The notes below the pieces were generated by a model. That model had not been told where the DNA came from. It did no database searches and saw nothing but the letters and a program-made list of their open reading frames with translations. DNA of 64,000 nt from Ophiobolus disseminans (taxonomy: Eukaryota; Ascomycota; Dothideomycetes; Pleosporales; Phaeosphaeriaceae), in NCBI GenBank assembly GCA_010093685.1, contig MU006245.1, positions 124,001 through 188,000 on the forward strand, read 5' to 3'. The position numbers and the translations under genes are program-made. Each line of letters starts with the position of its first letter. Position 1 is the first letter of the stretch. Shown piece after piece: positions 20,329 through 31,282 of the stretch.

Positions 20329-21345
20329 ATGCGACGATCCACAAGAGCCGCCGCAAAAGCGTCGCAACAAGCAACAAGCTATGCGTTAAAACGAGACCGC
20401 TCCCAATCTACATCTAGCAAAGATGAAACCATCAAGAAGCGAACCAAACGTTCAGCACCAAAGAAGAACGTCGTCAAGGAATCCCCAGACGTCGATGTCA
20501 AGCAATACAGCACTCCGGCCAGCGACATCAAGCCCAACATCTCTAAACCACTTGACTCCGCCTACGCCTCCAAAAAGTGGAAATCCTGGTCCGCAAACGC
20601 ATCATCCACCCCCTACCCCGACTTCAAGCACCCCACAAACCGGGAATGCCACCTCGCCTACGACATGCTTTACTCCTTGCACAACTCCGCCGTAGAAGCC
20701 GAGTTCAACGATACCATCACGCCCGAAACCATCCCCTTTGTGCTAGACGCCATGATGGTCGCGGTCCTCAGCCAAGCCACGAGCTGGAGCAACGCGAAGC
20801 GCGCAATGGATAGCATGAAAAACATCTACGGCTCAGTATTCGCCTACGAAAATATCTACACTGGCGGATCCGAGAAACTGCAAAAAACGATTCGCTGCGG
20901 CGGCTTGCATGTTCGCAAGACGAAAATCATCATGTCCATCTTAGACGACGTGAAGCGCCGCTACGGAAAATGGAATCTGGATCACTTGCTCGCAGCGAGC
21001 GACGAGGATGCTATGCAGGAGCTACTGAGCTACAAGTACATTGGGTCGAAGTCGGCGTTTGTGGTCATGGGCTGGTGCTTGAAGAGGAATCGCTTCACGG
21101 TCGATGTTCATGTTCATCGGATTGCGGGCTTGTGGGGCTGGATACCGGAGGGGGCGAGTCGCGAGAATGCGCAGTTGCATTTGGATGCGGTTGTTCCGGG
21201 TGAGCTCAAGTTTAAACTGCACTTCTTTTTGATTCAGCATGGACGGACTTGTGTGGCTTGTCGTGGCGGGAGTAGAGTGGGGGGGTGTGAGGTTAAGGTG
21301 GAGGTTAGGCGGAGACTTGGGGAAGAGGAGGATGTGGTGATTTAG
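20329..21345 (+). CDS. endonuclease III-like HhH-GPD DNA glycosylase
   Basis: Single exon, 338 residues, starting at MRRSTRAAAKAS. The first 90 residues are basic and disordered, fitting a nuclear DNA-binding tail. The HhH-GPD fold follows: AVLSQATSWSNAKRAM matches the LSxQT entry helix. The hairpin KYIGSKSAFVV aligns with LPGVGRKTANVV of endonuclease III, keeping the Lys that acts as lyase nucleophile. VDVHVHRIAG supplies the catalytic Asp. Such enzymes excise oxidised pyrimidines in base excision repair. The C-terminus has only CVAC and one further Cys, so the C-x6-C-x2-C-x5-C iron-sulphur pattern of classical endonuclease III is not seen. It is therefore an atypical member rather than the NTG1/Nth orthologue. 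Confidence 0.85.
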   Translation: MRRSTRAAAKASQQATSYALKRDRSQSTSSKDETIKKRTKRSAPKKNVVKESPDVDVKQYSTPASDIKPNISKPLDSAYASKKWKSWSANASSTPYPDFKHPTNRECHLAYDMLYSLHNSAVEAEFNDTITPETIPFVLDAMMVAVLSQATSWSNAKRAMDSMKNIYGSVFAYENIYTGGSEKLQKTIRCGGLHVRKTKIIMSILDDVKRRYGKWNLDHLLAASDEDAMQELLSYKYIGSKSAFVVMGWCLKRNRFTVDVHVHRIAGLWGWIPEGASRENAQLHLDAVVPGELKFKLHFFLIQHGRTCVACRGGSRVGGCEVKVEVRRRLGEEEDVVI

Positions 21346-22194
21346 CGTTGGACAGCTGATTGGGGTAATATGATAATACTATCTCTTGTACCTGTTATAC
21401 TAAGGAATAGGATGAGTTCGTCCCGTGCGTAGCCAGAACCACCATGGTGGAAGAGGGTGGCAGTAAAAATGATTCGTCATTCCCCGTTGGGCTAGCGGTG
21501 GCTGGCGACGCCGTTGTGCCGGGCCACATGCAGAACCCGGCTTCCTTGTGAGAGACGTTGGACTCACGTCACCCCGAAAGCTGGAGGGGCGCCACGGCAC
21601 CATGGCAGGGCAAACTAGGCGCACAGCCCTATGGAGTGAATGCGGAGCTGCGCGACACTGCTGGCAGGTTGCCAACACGCACAAACCACCCTGACACTAT
21701 CAGCCCCAGGTTCCATAAGGCCCTGAATCCTCCCACCATCGAGCATCGCTACAAACAGGGAAGTCGTGCCTCAACTGTTGAGGAGCAGCTATCGCCCACA
21801 TGCGCCCGCCGCGCCGTCTTCACTCCTTCTGGTTCAAGCCGTGAAAATACAGCCTCTGGTCGGTAGTGAGAAACAACGTCTGTCGTCCGAGCCTGTTGCT
21901 CCCCCAGAGTGCTGCGCTCACCCGGAGGACCTCTTGTATGCACTTCTCCTTCTTTGTGGCACCTATCTCTCCCACCCTCAGTTGATGAGCATCGTCAGAC
22001 ACTCTAAACGCCCGCGCGCCCGAGCTATATAGCCCGCCACCAGACGACCATCCTCAACAACTAACGATATTTCTCCCTTAGTAGACACTAGCACCATCGA
22101 CGTCTCCCACGCGACCGAACCCACCCAAGCGGACCCCCGCCTTTCCCCTCTACCCATCTTCTCCTCATCCTCAAAAATTTCGGTCGATGCCACG
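21346..22194. other. intergenic stretch
   Basis: Short frames on both strands lack coding character. Bases 22030-22194, just before the CBM48 gene, are C-rich and G-poor in the manner of fungal 5' leaders. Confidence 0.4.
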
Positions 22195-24774
22195 ATGAGT
22201 AACAAAGCGACCATTACCTTCTCCCAGGCGCATGTTCAGCCGCCCGTTTATGTAGTCACATCTCTAAGTGAGCCACCATGGGAGACCTTAGAGATGGAAG
22301 TGGACAAGGAGCACCAGGCATCTGGGAACCTGGTTTTCACGCGACACTTCGAGAATGCTCCACAGGGCGACCACCAGTACAAAATCCGCATAGGAGACGG
22401 TTATTGGGTCGTGGACGAGTCGAAAGATTCAGGTACGCGAGGAGTGTTTCCCTGCTCCCAGATTATACTAACACCCTGCAGCCACAGACGAGCACGGCAA
22501 CCGTAATAACGTCATTCATGTCGAACAAGTCGCAACCGAATCGCAGCAAGGCAAGGAAGACGGTCTGCAAGATAATCGCAATGATAGCAGCATGGATTCA
22601 GACGGCAATATTCCGCTGCCAAGCATCCCGATTCCCTTCGTTGTCGTGGAGAAGGTTGCGGACCAGGAACAGCCAGAGTACGGCGACACAGAGCCGCACC
22701 CTCTAGCCCCCAACGTCGCAAAGCGCATGGCGGATTTCCAGCCTGACTTCGAGACCACTTACGAGGAGGAAGCTGCAGCCGATTCCGAGCTACCTAAATC
22801 TCCCGAGGTGCCTCTTCTGGTGGTGGAGAAGACCGATGACAGGCTTGAGCATGGTGATGACTTCGGTCAAGATGCTACTGCTGGTCAAAAGATTGCTCAT
22901 GACAAGCGCGCCGCAGACACAGCGCCCGATAAGCTCGTCGTCATGCCTGAGGGCCATGTAGAACCTGGTACAGCGGATGAGCAGGCCGCTCCTCTCTTTC
23001 GGCACGAGACGGCCCAGCTCAAAGAGTCGACGTCCACGCCCAGCCTAGACACCATCGACGAAGTGTCCATCCAGTCCTCGGCCGACCAGACTAGTTCCGA
23101 AGATAACATCAATACGCCCGGTGAGTCGCAGGACGAAGAGGCCTCGAGTCCAGAACCTTTGATGTCTCATGAATTCGATTCTGTCCAGCCACACACCGAG
23201 CTTGGAAGCGGTCCCCTCCTCTCGCACGAGGCAGCGCCCCAAGACGAAGAGAGCGACGAGCTGGAGAATGCACCGTTCTTGCCCCATGAGACGGTGGCCA
23301 ATGGAGACAGCGAATACTCCGACGAAGACGATATAGACGAGCTCGACGCAGCGCCTCTTCTCTCACATGAAACTGGGTTCTCATCATATAAGGGTAGTGA
23401 GATTACCACTAACAGTGACTTCCTGGACGTCGATGTCTCGGAGCCGCGGCATTATACGTACGACGATGACGATGAGGGTTACGCCGGTAATGTCGTTGAA
23501 CCCGATGAAGCAGCCACGTTTACTCATGGAGATGTCAATGACGACAATGGTTTTGGAGAAGATGGTGCCCCTCTATTGCCTCACGAGCGCGACTCAGAAA
23601 TCCACGACGATTCTAGTCCCGAAGAGGACGGTGGTTTCACCTTGCATTCACAACCAACGTTTGGATACGAGACCGATAATGCAAAAGACCTATTCGGTGG
23701 AGGTGGGCGTCCTAACATCTTCAGAGCCCGAACCAATAGCAGCACACTTCCGCACAAGCTGCCACTGTCGGACGCCGAAGACGAGAACTTGCACGATCCA
23801 TCTCTTGAGCGCTTTCCTACCAATCGTGAGCAAATCTTGCAGCGTGTGGCGACTATCGGTCTCCAACTTCCTGAGGATCAGACCATGGAGGAACACGTTC
23901 ACTCACCAGTCATGTCGGTCTTGTCGCAAGCATGCTCTTCTGTCGATCTGGTTCCAGTCAAGTCATACACGTCGCTAGCCTCTGTGCCGGAAGCAGACGA
24001 CTCAGATGATGCAGAAGAAGACGATGCCGACGTGGAGAGCCTTCCTTCGCCGATGGTTATGAAGTTGGGTCGCGTCACAAATGATTTCGCTAGAGATTCA
24101 TGCGCCACGCCACTGCCTGACGATAGTAAGCGTCTTGAGCTGAACGAAAACGACTCTGCTCATGGTCAGGCTACTCGCGCTGCTCAGTATAGCGAAGCTG
24201 ATAGCGTTGGGAGGAACGATGGCGCAAAGGATGTCACCCTGAGCCGGCTACGCGAATCTATTGCAACCCCAGCCAAGGTCTTTAACACCACCACGACTCT
24301 ACTTACATCAGAGAAGCAGGAGCCTTCCACCAACAACGACAGCATCGCACTTGCATCTGGATCAGAGCTCCGACAGCGCAACCTCCCCCAACAAGACACG
24401 TCGAAAGATTTAGCTACGCCTTCGTCGACCTTCGAGGACGCACCCGAGAACAGCGGCGCGGTACAAACTCCCACTCCTCAACAATTCAGCCAGCACAACG
24501 AGAGCTTCCTCCAGAGCTTCTTCCGCGTCGTGTTCGGCCCTGTCGGTCGCTTTCTGACCTCCTGTCTCAGCGATCGGAAACGCGCTGGGTAAGCGCCTCC
24601 TTTCCCTTCTACCCTCCGCTCGCGCACCTCGATAAGAGCGCTGCGGGCCTTTTCTCCCTCTGAACAGTAACTTCCCACTACAACTATCGACTTTGAATTA
24701 GTTCGCTAACACAACTCTGCAGCGCTGTGGTTGTCGTTGCTGGCGCCGCTGTTACGTACTACTTTTCTGCATAA
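22195..24774 (+). CDS. tail-anchored CBM48 (AMPK1-CBM) acidic protein
   Basis: Three exons: 22195-22432, 22482-24588 and 24723-24774, closing in frame to 798 residues. Residues about 5-95 form an AMPK-type glycogen-binding module (PPVYVVTSLSEPPWETLEM ... FENAPQGDHQYKIRIGDGYW ... NNVIHVEQV). The middle 600 residues are acidic and disordered, with six copies of a motif like APLLSHE (near 22987, 23152, 23212, 23270, 23350 and 23567). The last exon encodes a membrane segment AVVVVAGAAVTYYFSA immediately before the stop, preceded by basic residues (DRKRAG): a tail anchor. The module would bind glycogen or a related glucan on the cytosolic face of a membrane. CBM48 also occurs in yeast Mdg1/Crp1. 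The specific job is unknown; a glycogen-membrane tether is inference by analogy with animal Stbd1. Confidence 0.85.
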
Positions 24775-25808
24775 GTGCTGTTACACGCAAAGGCCAGAGT
24801 GTTTGGAATTGGGCGCTGGAAGATCGATCAGAGTGTACGATACAACGAATGAGATGGAGTTAAAGGCGCTGCATGGCATGGTCTTGGAGTAATGATTCGC
24901 TTGACGATAACGACGCATACGAAATTCCTTTGGGGCGCTTCACTGCTTGTTTGTAGATTCTCCTCCCCCTCATCCTATTCAGCACACGAGATCGCAATTG
25001 TATAATTTCTTCTCTGCTGGTGTTCGTGAGCGGTGTTATATCAGGTTCTGAGAGCGTTTGACGTGAGTGCTGTGGGGATTATCCTTTTCACATCGCGATA
25101 TCGCCATCGTCTAGTTACCGTTCCTCTCGTCCACACATCCCACGCCAATGTAAAGACTAAACACGGCATATCAAACCCGCCTCAACGTCCCTCGTGCGCA
25201 CCAAAGGAGCACGTTTATGCATTCTCCACCTCGCCGTTCCGGGGATCACCCATCTCCAATCTCTAGGATACTCGTTGTTTACATCCGACATAGCCAAGAC
25301 ACACCATCCTCACTATGTCTTTTTCTCCAAACAATTCAACCACTGCGTCCCCTTCGGGATCTCAAACCTCAAGCTCGTGTCCAGTATCACCAATCAAGCG
25401 GGTCCCTGCGTCGATTCAAAGTTTCGAAATTGGACTTGTTACAGAACGCGTCGCGCCATGGCGTAGGGCTGTCGCGCGCTAAAAGATCGGAAGCTGGGAT
25501 GGTTGTTCTTGTGTGCGGCTTCTGGAAGTTTCATGATTCGGGGTGTATCATGCCGATGCTGTTTGATGTTTGGTGCCGATCGGTGCGTCGTGGACGTGGT
25601 TGAGAGATGTAGTGGAGGGTTGATATAGGTCGTGTGTATCCGCGCGTCTGCATGTGCACCTTTGCTACTGCATCACGCTCGTTTTGGTGTTTCAGCTGTT
25701 TTTTTACCTTAATTCGGGTCTCCATCCTCTCTTCTGAAGACAAGCAAACTCATGCTCCTACTGCGCCGCCCAGATAGACAGACATTACCACAAAACCGGC
25801 CTTGATCG
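24775..25808. other. intergenic stretch with one candidate small ORF
   Basis: Lies between the CBM48 gene and the rhodopsin-domain gene. The only thing of note is the 55-codon frame at 25315, listed separately. Confidence 0.4.
25315..25482 (+). CDS. candidate small protein, 55 residues
   Basis: An ATG preceded by CCTCACT opens a 55-codon frame starting MSFSPNNSTTASPSGSQTSS and ending in an Arg-rich segment (APWRRAVAR). The Ser/Thr/Pro-rich start with a basic end looks more like protein than the surrounding frames, and an upstream C/A-rich leader is present. No family is recognised and the frame is short enough to be chance. It may also be the first exon of something longer. Confidence 0.3.
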   Translation: MSFSPNNSTTASPSGSQTSSSCPVSPIKRVPASIQSFEIGLVTERVAPWRRAVAR

Positions 25809-27281
25809 ATGGGGCATGTCTTCGATGTAGCGTCCGGGAATAATGAGGGGCCCATATTGAACCGTGTTAGCCTTGCGCAATATACTCTTGCGGTGGTCAT
25901 TGTAGTGCTGCGGTGAGTGGTTGGAGTTACTTGTATCATTCCTGTGGCTGATGATTGGAAGGTTACTTACGAGAGGGTGTTTGGCTAAGAAGTTTGGACT
26001 GGATGACTTCTTCATCGCATTAGCGGTGGTAAGTTGCGAATGTTCCTTCGTTATGAGTGTGAAATGGCGCTGACTAGTTGAAGATACTTGGTGGTGCGCA
26101 GACAATGACAATCATCATGCAAGTTGAGCATGGGCGTGGTCGACACTCGCAGGAACTGCATGTGGAGGATTACAACAAGATGTTGTTGGTAAGATGGTTT
26201 CCGATACCAGGTCGTGCAGCAGCTGAACGTTTCAGTACACGTGGGTAAACATGCTTGTGTACTTTGTCGCCAACTGGTGAGTGTGGAGAATGCATCTCTT
26301 CAGCGAACGAGCGCTGACCTTTTACAATAGGGCAGTGAAGATGAGCATTCTGGCGCTTTATTATCGCATCGGCTCCAGGAAACAAGGGCTTCCTCGAATT
26401 ATGCAAGCTCGAGCAGTCTGGGTAACAACTGGATTGATCACTGCGTTGACAGTCGCTACCTTCCTAGTAAGTGTTGATTCTGTCGGAATGAAACGCTGTT
26501 GCTGACTTGGTGTAGACGCAACTCTTCGCATGTACACCCATGTCTCGAGTCTGGGACGTCGAAAAGAGACTAGGAGGCTGCATCAATAGTGCAGCCTTCA
26601 TGCAGGCCTCGGCTGCTTTCAATGTAGTTACCGATGTGATACTGCTGATTTTCCCGCTACCACTGCTTCCGTTACTGAAGTTCAACAAGAAACAGCGAAG
26701 TGTGCGACCTCGAGTTCTCTGTTGCACACGCTAATACCAGATCAGCTGCTCTCGCCATGATCCTTTCAATCGGTCTTATCCCGGTGGTAGCCAGTACGAT
26801 GCGCCTGTGCGAGATTGTGATGTCTGGAAATCCGATGTCCATGGGGATGTCGTGGAAGGATGCTGACTCGAGTTGGTACGAGATATCTTTATCCACACTC
26901 ATGTACTTTTCCCTAACGAGTAGTCGCAGGACATGGGCGTGGGTCCCGGTGTGGTCTCAGATCGAAGTATCGATCGGTATTTTTGCAGCTTCGCTACCCA
27001 GCCTCAATCCACTCCTGAAGCACGCGTGGACGGGCTTTGCGACGACTAGGCCATCTACGCCCTCTCAACTATCAGATTTTCCGAATTACCAAGGAACTGC
27101 GGATTCGCTCAAGTCAATGACGGGGATGGATCGAGACTTGGAAAAGTCGCTGAAGGTCGACAATACCAGCTACTACGATGACACGTTTGATGACGAGGAA
27201 GAGATAGGCGTGGCGAAGACGGCCAACGCAAGGATAGCAGTAAAAGCTGGGGGCGTGCGCACTGTATATATAAAAACATAA
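25809..27281 (+). CDS. rhodopsin-domain (PTH11/SAT4-like) integral membrane protein
   Basis: Eight exons: 25809-25912, 25962-26028, 26084-26188, 26236-26276, 26331-26466, 26516-26699, 26746-26875 and 26930-27281. Every junction keeps frame, giving 372 residues. The start is MGHVFDVASGNNEGPIL, then TM1 (YTLAVVIVVLR) and the family motif GLDDFFIALAV. Further hallmarks are VKMSILALYYRI, FNVVTDVILLIFPLPLL, NKKQRTALAMILSIG and WSQIEVSIGIFAASLPSL, the conserved last helix. Seven membrane helices are expected, with a Ser/Asp-rich cytoplasmic tail of about 90 residues. Members such as Magnaporthe PTH11 sense surfaces and signal through G proteins, but most are uncharacterised. No CFEM domain is present. 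Seven introns in 1.5 kb is dense for this window. Confidence 0.88.
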
Positions 27282-28103
27282 TCGGACTCTCTTTCGCAGC
27301 GGGAATGAGCTCGAAAGGTGTCCTTGTCTATTTCACAGTGATGATGCTGCATGCTCGCGCGCACGAGAACTCCAAAGAGAGAACGGAATTGTTGGACACG
27401 TATCTGAAGTATTTTTCGACTGCATTTTCGACTGCATTTTCGACTGCATTCTTTCTCCAAACAGCTTGCGGCGTGCTGCAGGAGACAATGTGTGCTTCGT
27501 TGAACGTGGTGTATGGTCTGTATTTTGAGGGGAGCGAAAGGGACCATAACAAACGATCGTAAATGTTGCTGGCGGATTTTCGCATACAAAGCGAGTTGCC
27601 TGCCTAGGTAGTGTATTTGCTTCATGTTGGAATGTCCGTTTAATTTCCACGAAGGATTCAGCTGTATGGATTATGTAGATGAGTAAAACGACAGTTTAAT
27701 ACAACTCTAAAGCGCTTGCTGGTATGGCTAGTCAGCTTGCGACTCGTAGTGTATTGAAAGCGCTATTTTGAGCAAGTGTGGAAGGCTTTGCAGGGCACAC
27801 CTAGGAACGGTGAGCAATAGTTGTGAACATCATTCACTATTCTCTTGATTACCTGCGTTGGCCTAATACTTTGTGTATGTTTTCATCATGTTTTGTGCGC
27901 CAGTGACAGGCATGGGTTACACGTGGAAGGAACTTCACCTTTGCCCAGCCGCTAATTAGAATTGGCTTCCCTTTCTCGATTACTGTACCATTGCCTGCGG
28001 CTATTTCTACTCTACTACGCTCTCTTGTCAACTCGATAAAAAAAATATCACGATTTTCGTCCTCATAACCGCCTCCGCAAGAGCTTCAACCCCCCGGCTT
28101 ACA
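27282..28103. other. intergenic stretch
   Basis: Non-coding as far as I can see, apart from a short 12-bp repeat. The C/T-rich run before 28104 (about 28000-28103) looks like the leader of the next, decayed gene. Confidence 0.4.
27413..27448 (+). repeat. 12-bp tandem repeat, three exact copies
   Basis: TTTTCGACTGCA is repeated three times without change (27413-27424, 27425-27436, 27437-27448), about 130 bases after the rhodopsin-domain stop codon. Exact identity means recent expansion. Confidence 0.95.
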
Positions 28104-28750
28104 ATGACTCTCCAAATCATTTCGGACCTCTACCTCGAGTCTCCAAAGGGCTACGACGTCTTCAAAATTGTACCTAAGGCACCTCATCTTGCCCTGCTCG
28201 GCGACATTGGCAACGCCATCCCTCACAAATCCGACCTCGTAGCATTCCTGACCCACCAACTCACCCAGTTCCGCGCCATGCTTTTCGTGCCGGGTAACCA
28301 CGAGGCATACTACCCGGATTGGGCCACCACCCTCGAATTTCTTCGCACATTTGGGTCCCAAGTTCAGAACGACGGTGCACTCGGCGACTTCATTCTATCC
28401 GACCGTACCGTCCTCCGCCTGCCAGACACTGATATCACCATCCTCGGTTGCAGTCTCTTCTCTTCGATTCCGCCCAAGAGTGAGATGGCAGTCAGTATGG
28501 GGCTGAACGACTTCTTCCAGACCGACGGCTGGGGTGTGGACTTACATAACGCCGCGCACAGGCGAGATCTCGAGTGACTGAACGCACAAGTCGCAGCCCT
28601 CGAAGGCACTGACAGCAAGGTCGCAATATCTACACATTGGAGTCCATCTGTAGACGCCCGCTCAAGCGACCCCGAGCATGGTGCTAGTCCAATCTTCAGC
28701 GGCTTTTCGACCGACCACTCTCCACGGATAGTTACGACACATCAACGAGA
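28104..28750 (+). pseudogene. calcineurin-like metallophosphoesterase, broken
   Basis: The frame from 28104 matches the start of a fungal metallophosphoesterase family: ISDLYLES, then LALLGDIGN and FVPGNHEAYY. The first motif should be DxH (ISDLHLE); here His is Tyr (CAC to TAC), removing a metal ligand. A TGA at 28575-28577 stops the frame after HRRDLE. Coding character continues in the same frame beyond it (LNAQVAALEG, then STHWSPSVDA to about 28720), so the TGA interrupts a once longer protein and probably replaces a Trp codon. The final GHTH-type metal motif expected further on is not found. With a lost ligand, an internal stop and a missing end, this is best called a pseudogene. Confidence 0.7.
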
Positions 28751-29105
28751 ATTCCAGCTCTATTCATCGAATGAAAAGAACTACCTAGGCGCTTACAACA
28801 CAGTGAATATGTCTTCAGTTGTATCATGTTCTTTTCGTCGGCAAGCTCGTAGGTTAGGAACTGGGCGTTTGGTTTTCCAGCCTAGTTGCGGCATTCGGAT
28901 TCATTGTGGTTCACACGAGCGTTTGTATCGTTGACAAGCTCAGGTAAATACTGAACTCACGTGCGGTAGAAATGGATTGCAGCTGATCAGTTCTGTTTGG
29001 GCAAGCAGCATTTGTTCCGCCATGGCGGCTAATAAAAGTTTCTTGCAACTACTTATTGCAAGCTATTCTTCTCCATATTATATACTTCTTCAACCTCTCA
29101 GTAAC
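28751..29105. other. intergenic stretch
   Basis: Remains of the metallophosphoesterase locus grade into non-coding sequence. It also holds the leader of the next gene, with a TATTATATACTT element at about 29077-29088. Confidence 0.35.
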
Positions 29106-29860
29106 ATGGCATCTCTTAACGATCTTTTGAGCGCGGCACTCGACGTCATCGACATTCTCAAGGACATTGACGAGTTCTCAAACGCGAGAATTGCTGTTAT
29201 TGGCGGAATGGCTCCCGGAAAAGGCGACCTCTTCGGAAGGACAACAAATGTATCTCGATCCATACGCACAGCACGAAGTCTTACTCATAAGTTTCAGGAT
29301 GTTGATTTTATGATCAGCCTCGACAATGCCCCCAAAGGTGTCAAGAGCAAGCTGCTGTCCCTGCCGAACTCTCCATTCTCGTCGCCAGCAGATACTTCCT
29401 TCTACAACATTCCGGGAGGACGCAGTATGCAGATCGACATCACCCCAGAGAAACAGGTTCGTTGCTTGGCCGTTTATGCACCTGTCTAGGGTAAAAAAAG
29501 TAATTACTAACATGTGTCTATTAGGGCCCATACATGCCCGCGGCTGCGGAGACGATCAAGTACATACCAGCTCAGCATCTTCCGTACATTTCACCCACCG
29601 ATCTCCTCGTCTTCAAGATCTACAGCTGTGGATTGCGGGGAATAGTCGCGAAGCGCCGTGCAGATGCCTCTGACGCCGAAACTATCATCGAAAACAACAT
29701 ATTTACCATGCCGATTAGTCTCACCGATAAGCAGATGGAAATCGTTGAGGGTGGACTTGAAGATGTGGTCCTGATCGGAAGCAAGACAGAGAATTGGTGG
29801 AGGCAGCGTTTGGGTGTGCTCAAACATAAACAACCATCCGAACCATGGGTGGCTTCTTGA
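29106..29860 (+). CDS. nucleotidyltransferase-fold-like hypothetical protein
   Basis: Two exons, 29106-29456 and 29525-29860, give 228 residues. Residues about 33-40 read IAVIGGMA and are followed about 30 residues on by QDVDFMISLD. A Gly-Gly turn then a DxD-type strand is the layout of minimal nucleotidyltransferase folds (MNT/AbiEii-like). A later segment (LPYISPTDLLVFKIYSCG, then KRRADASDAETI) also fits those proteins, where a helix with D/K residues closes the fold. No signal peptide or membrane segment. The fold assignment is inference from motif spacing and the substrate is unknown. It sits immediately upstream of a second gene of possibly similar fold. Confidence 0.6.
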
Positions 29861-30378
29861 ATTGGAGTTCGCATGTGGCGGGGATACATGCCGGGGATGT
29901 CTGCAAACACAGAGTGGAACGGCTTCTGCTTCGAATTTTGGCACGATGAATCTCTTTGATACTTCTGCAAGCTCTTTAACTCGGAGATTTGAATGTGTCA
30001 AGACCTAGTCAGGAGTCCAGGTAGACACTGGTTGCTTAGGATCTTGGTATAGCGATGAATTGATGTTGTAACAGCGAAAGTCTCATTCCTTGAAGCATTC
30101 CAATGTTCGGTCACGAAAATGGAGTTCAGGGTGGACAGCTACAGCTACCCAGTTAGGTATTGCGGACGCCGAAACAAACCAATGCATACTGATGAGATCA
30201 AATGACTGCTAGCGAGATGAGTGTTTACATTCATATGTTCTCTGTTTGGTCATGACGTGCGCAGAACGGCAAGCCCGTGCTCTGAGCTAACTGTGTTTGC
30301 ACCTGGACTTTCTCCAACTCTACAAGAACCCGAGAGCCGCAACACCAAGCAGAAAGTCGTCAACGTTTACACTCCTCA
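29861..30378. other. intergenic stretch
   Basis: Between the two nucleotidyltransferase-like genes. No feature supported. Confidence 0.4.
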
Positions 30379-31282
30379 ATGGAAGCCGAAGCAATCAGAA
30401 TGCCAAACATCACGCAGTCTTCGTGTCGGCCGTCGCGCAAGCTCTCAATGCTGCCCAGGTGCCCTGCGTTCTATGGGGCCATTACCTCCTCAATGTACAT
30501 GGCGTTCCGTCGATCGTCGCAGTAAGTGTGCTGTAAATAGAGTTCAACTCAGTTTCTGGCTAACATACGCTCGAGTCTATCGCCTTTGTTGTTCCAGACG
30601 ACCGACTTGAACTTGGGATCAAGACACTTCGTGACTTGGAGTGCCTCTTGCTTTGTCTGCTAGGTGAATACTGCCCAGCGAGCCCACAACGGAGATCTAC
30701 ACCGCCACCAACCTGCCATATGCATATCAATGGCTTGGACCTCGTTGTGGATCTGTACATCCAATCTGAGACATTGTGGTTTCTGCCGCCGCTAGACGCC
30801 TCACTTTCTTCACCCCAAGATACCGTGCTCCCATCGTATTTTGTGTTAGCCTCCGATCAGACTACCCTCCCACTTGACAGGTTGGGACGTGGCTGCGGTG
30901 CATTCCCGGCAGCCGAATACCCTATTGTCGCACCCACTGCGGTTGTCCTGCTGGAAGCCTATCTTCGAATATACGCACGCGACACCGGTACCCGTATTGA
31001 TGGTTATGCAAAGGTCATGATTTGCTACATGGAAGAATACGTCGAAGCCGATGGATACCTCAATAAAGATGATTTGCCGGAGCCGCTGAGAACGCTCTAC
31101 GAGGAGCTGAAGGAAGGAAAGAAGCCCGTGAGGCAATGGACTGAGCGCTTATGGAGGCTCTTAGCAAGGACGAGGAGCCATTCCCGACCCCCGCGTATGT
31201 ATACGAAGGCGAAACTATACGTTGTTATGTGTACATCAAGGACGATGAGAGTCCTGATCCAGCCAGAAGCACGAGCGACTAA
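30379..31282 (+). pseudogene. nucleotidyltransferase-like gene with two apparent frameshifts
   Basis: The likely start ATG at 30379 gives MEAEAIRMPN, but the continuing protein (HHAVFVSAVAQALNAAQVP) lies in another frame from about 30407; one base seems missing. The core VPCVLWGHYLLNVHGVPSIV is joined over an intron (30532-30575, GTAAGT...CTCGAG) to SIAFVVPDD and runs on to EELKEGKKPVRQWTE. Near 31145 coding character again shifts frame, to MEALSKDEEPFPTPAYVYEG and a TAA at 31280. Two single-base losses suggest a pseudogene, or assembly errors. The GVPSIV...FVVPDD layout resembles nucleotidyltransferase-like families in which two Asp flank this strand; here those positions are Ala. Homology to the upstream gene is possible but not shown. 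Confidence 0.5.

Noticed and set aside
23367..23978. 203-codon plus-strand frame
   Set aside because: Shifted-phase shadow of the CBM48 protein's acidic region.
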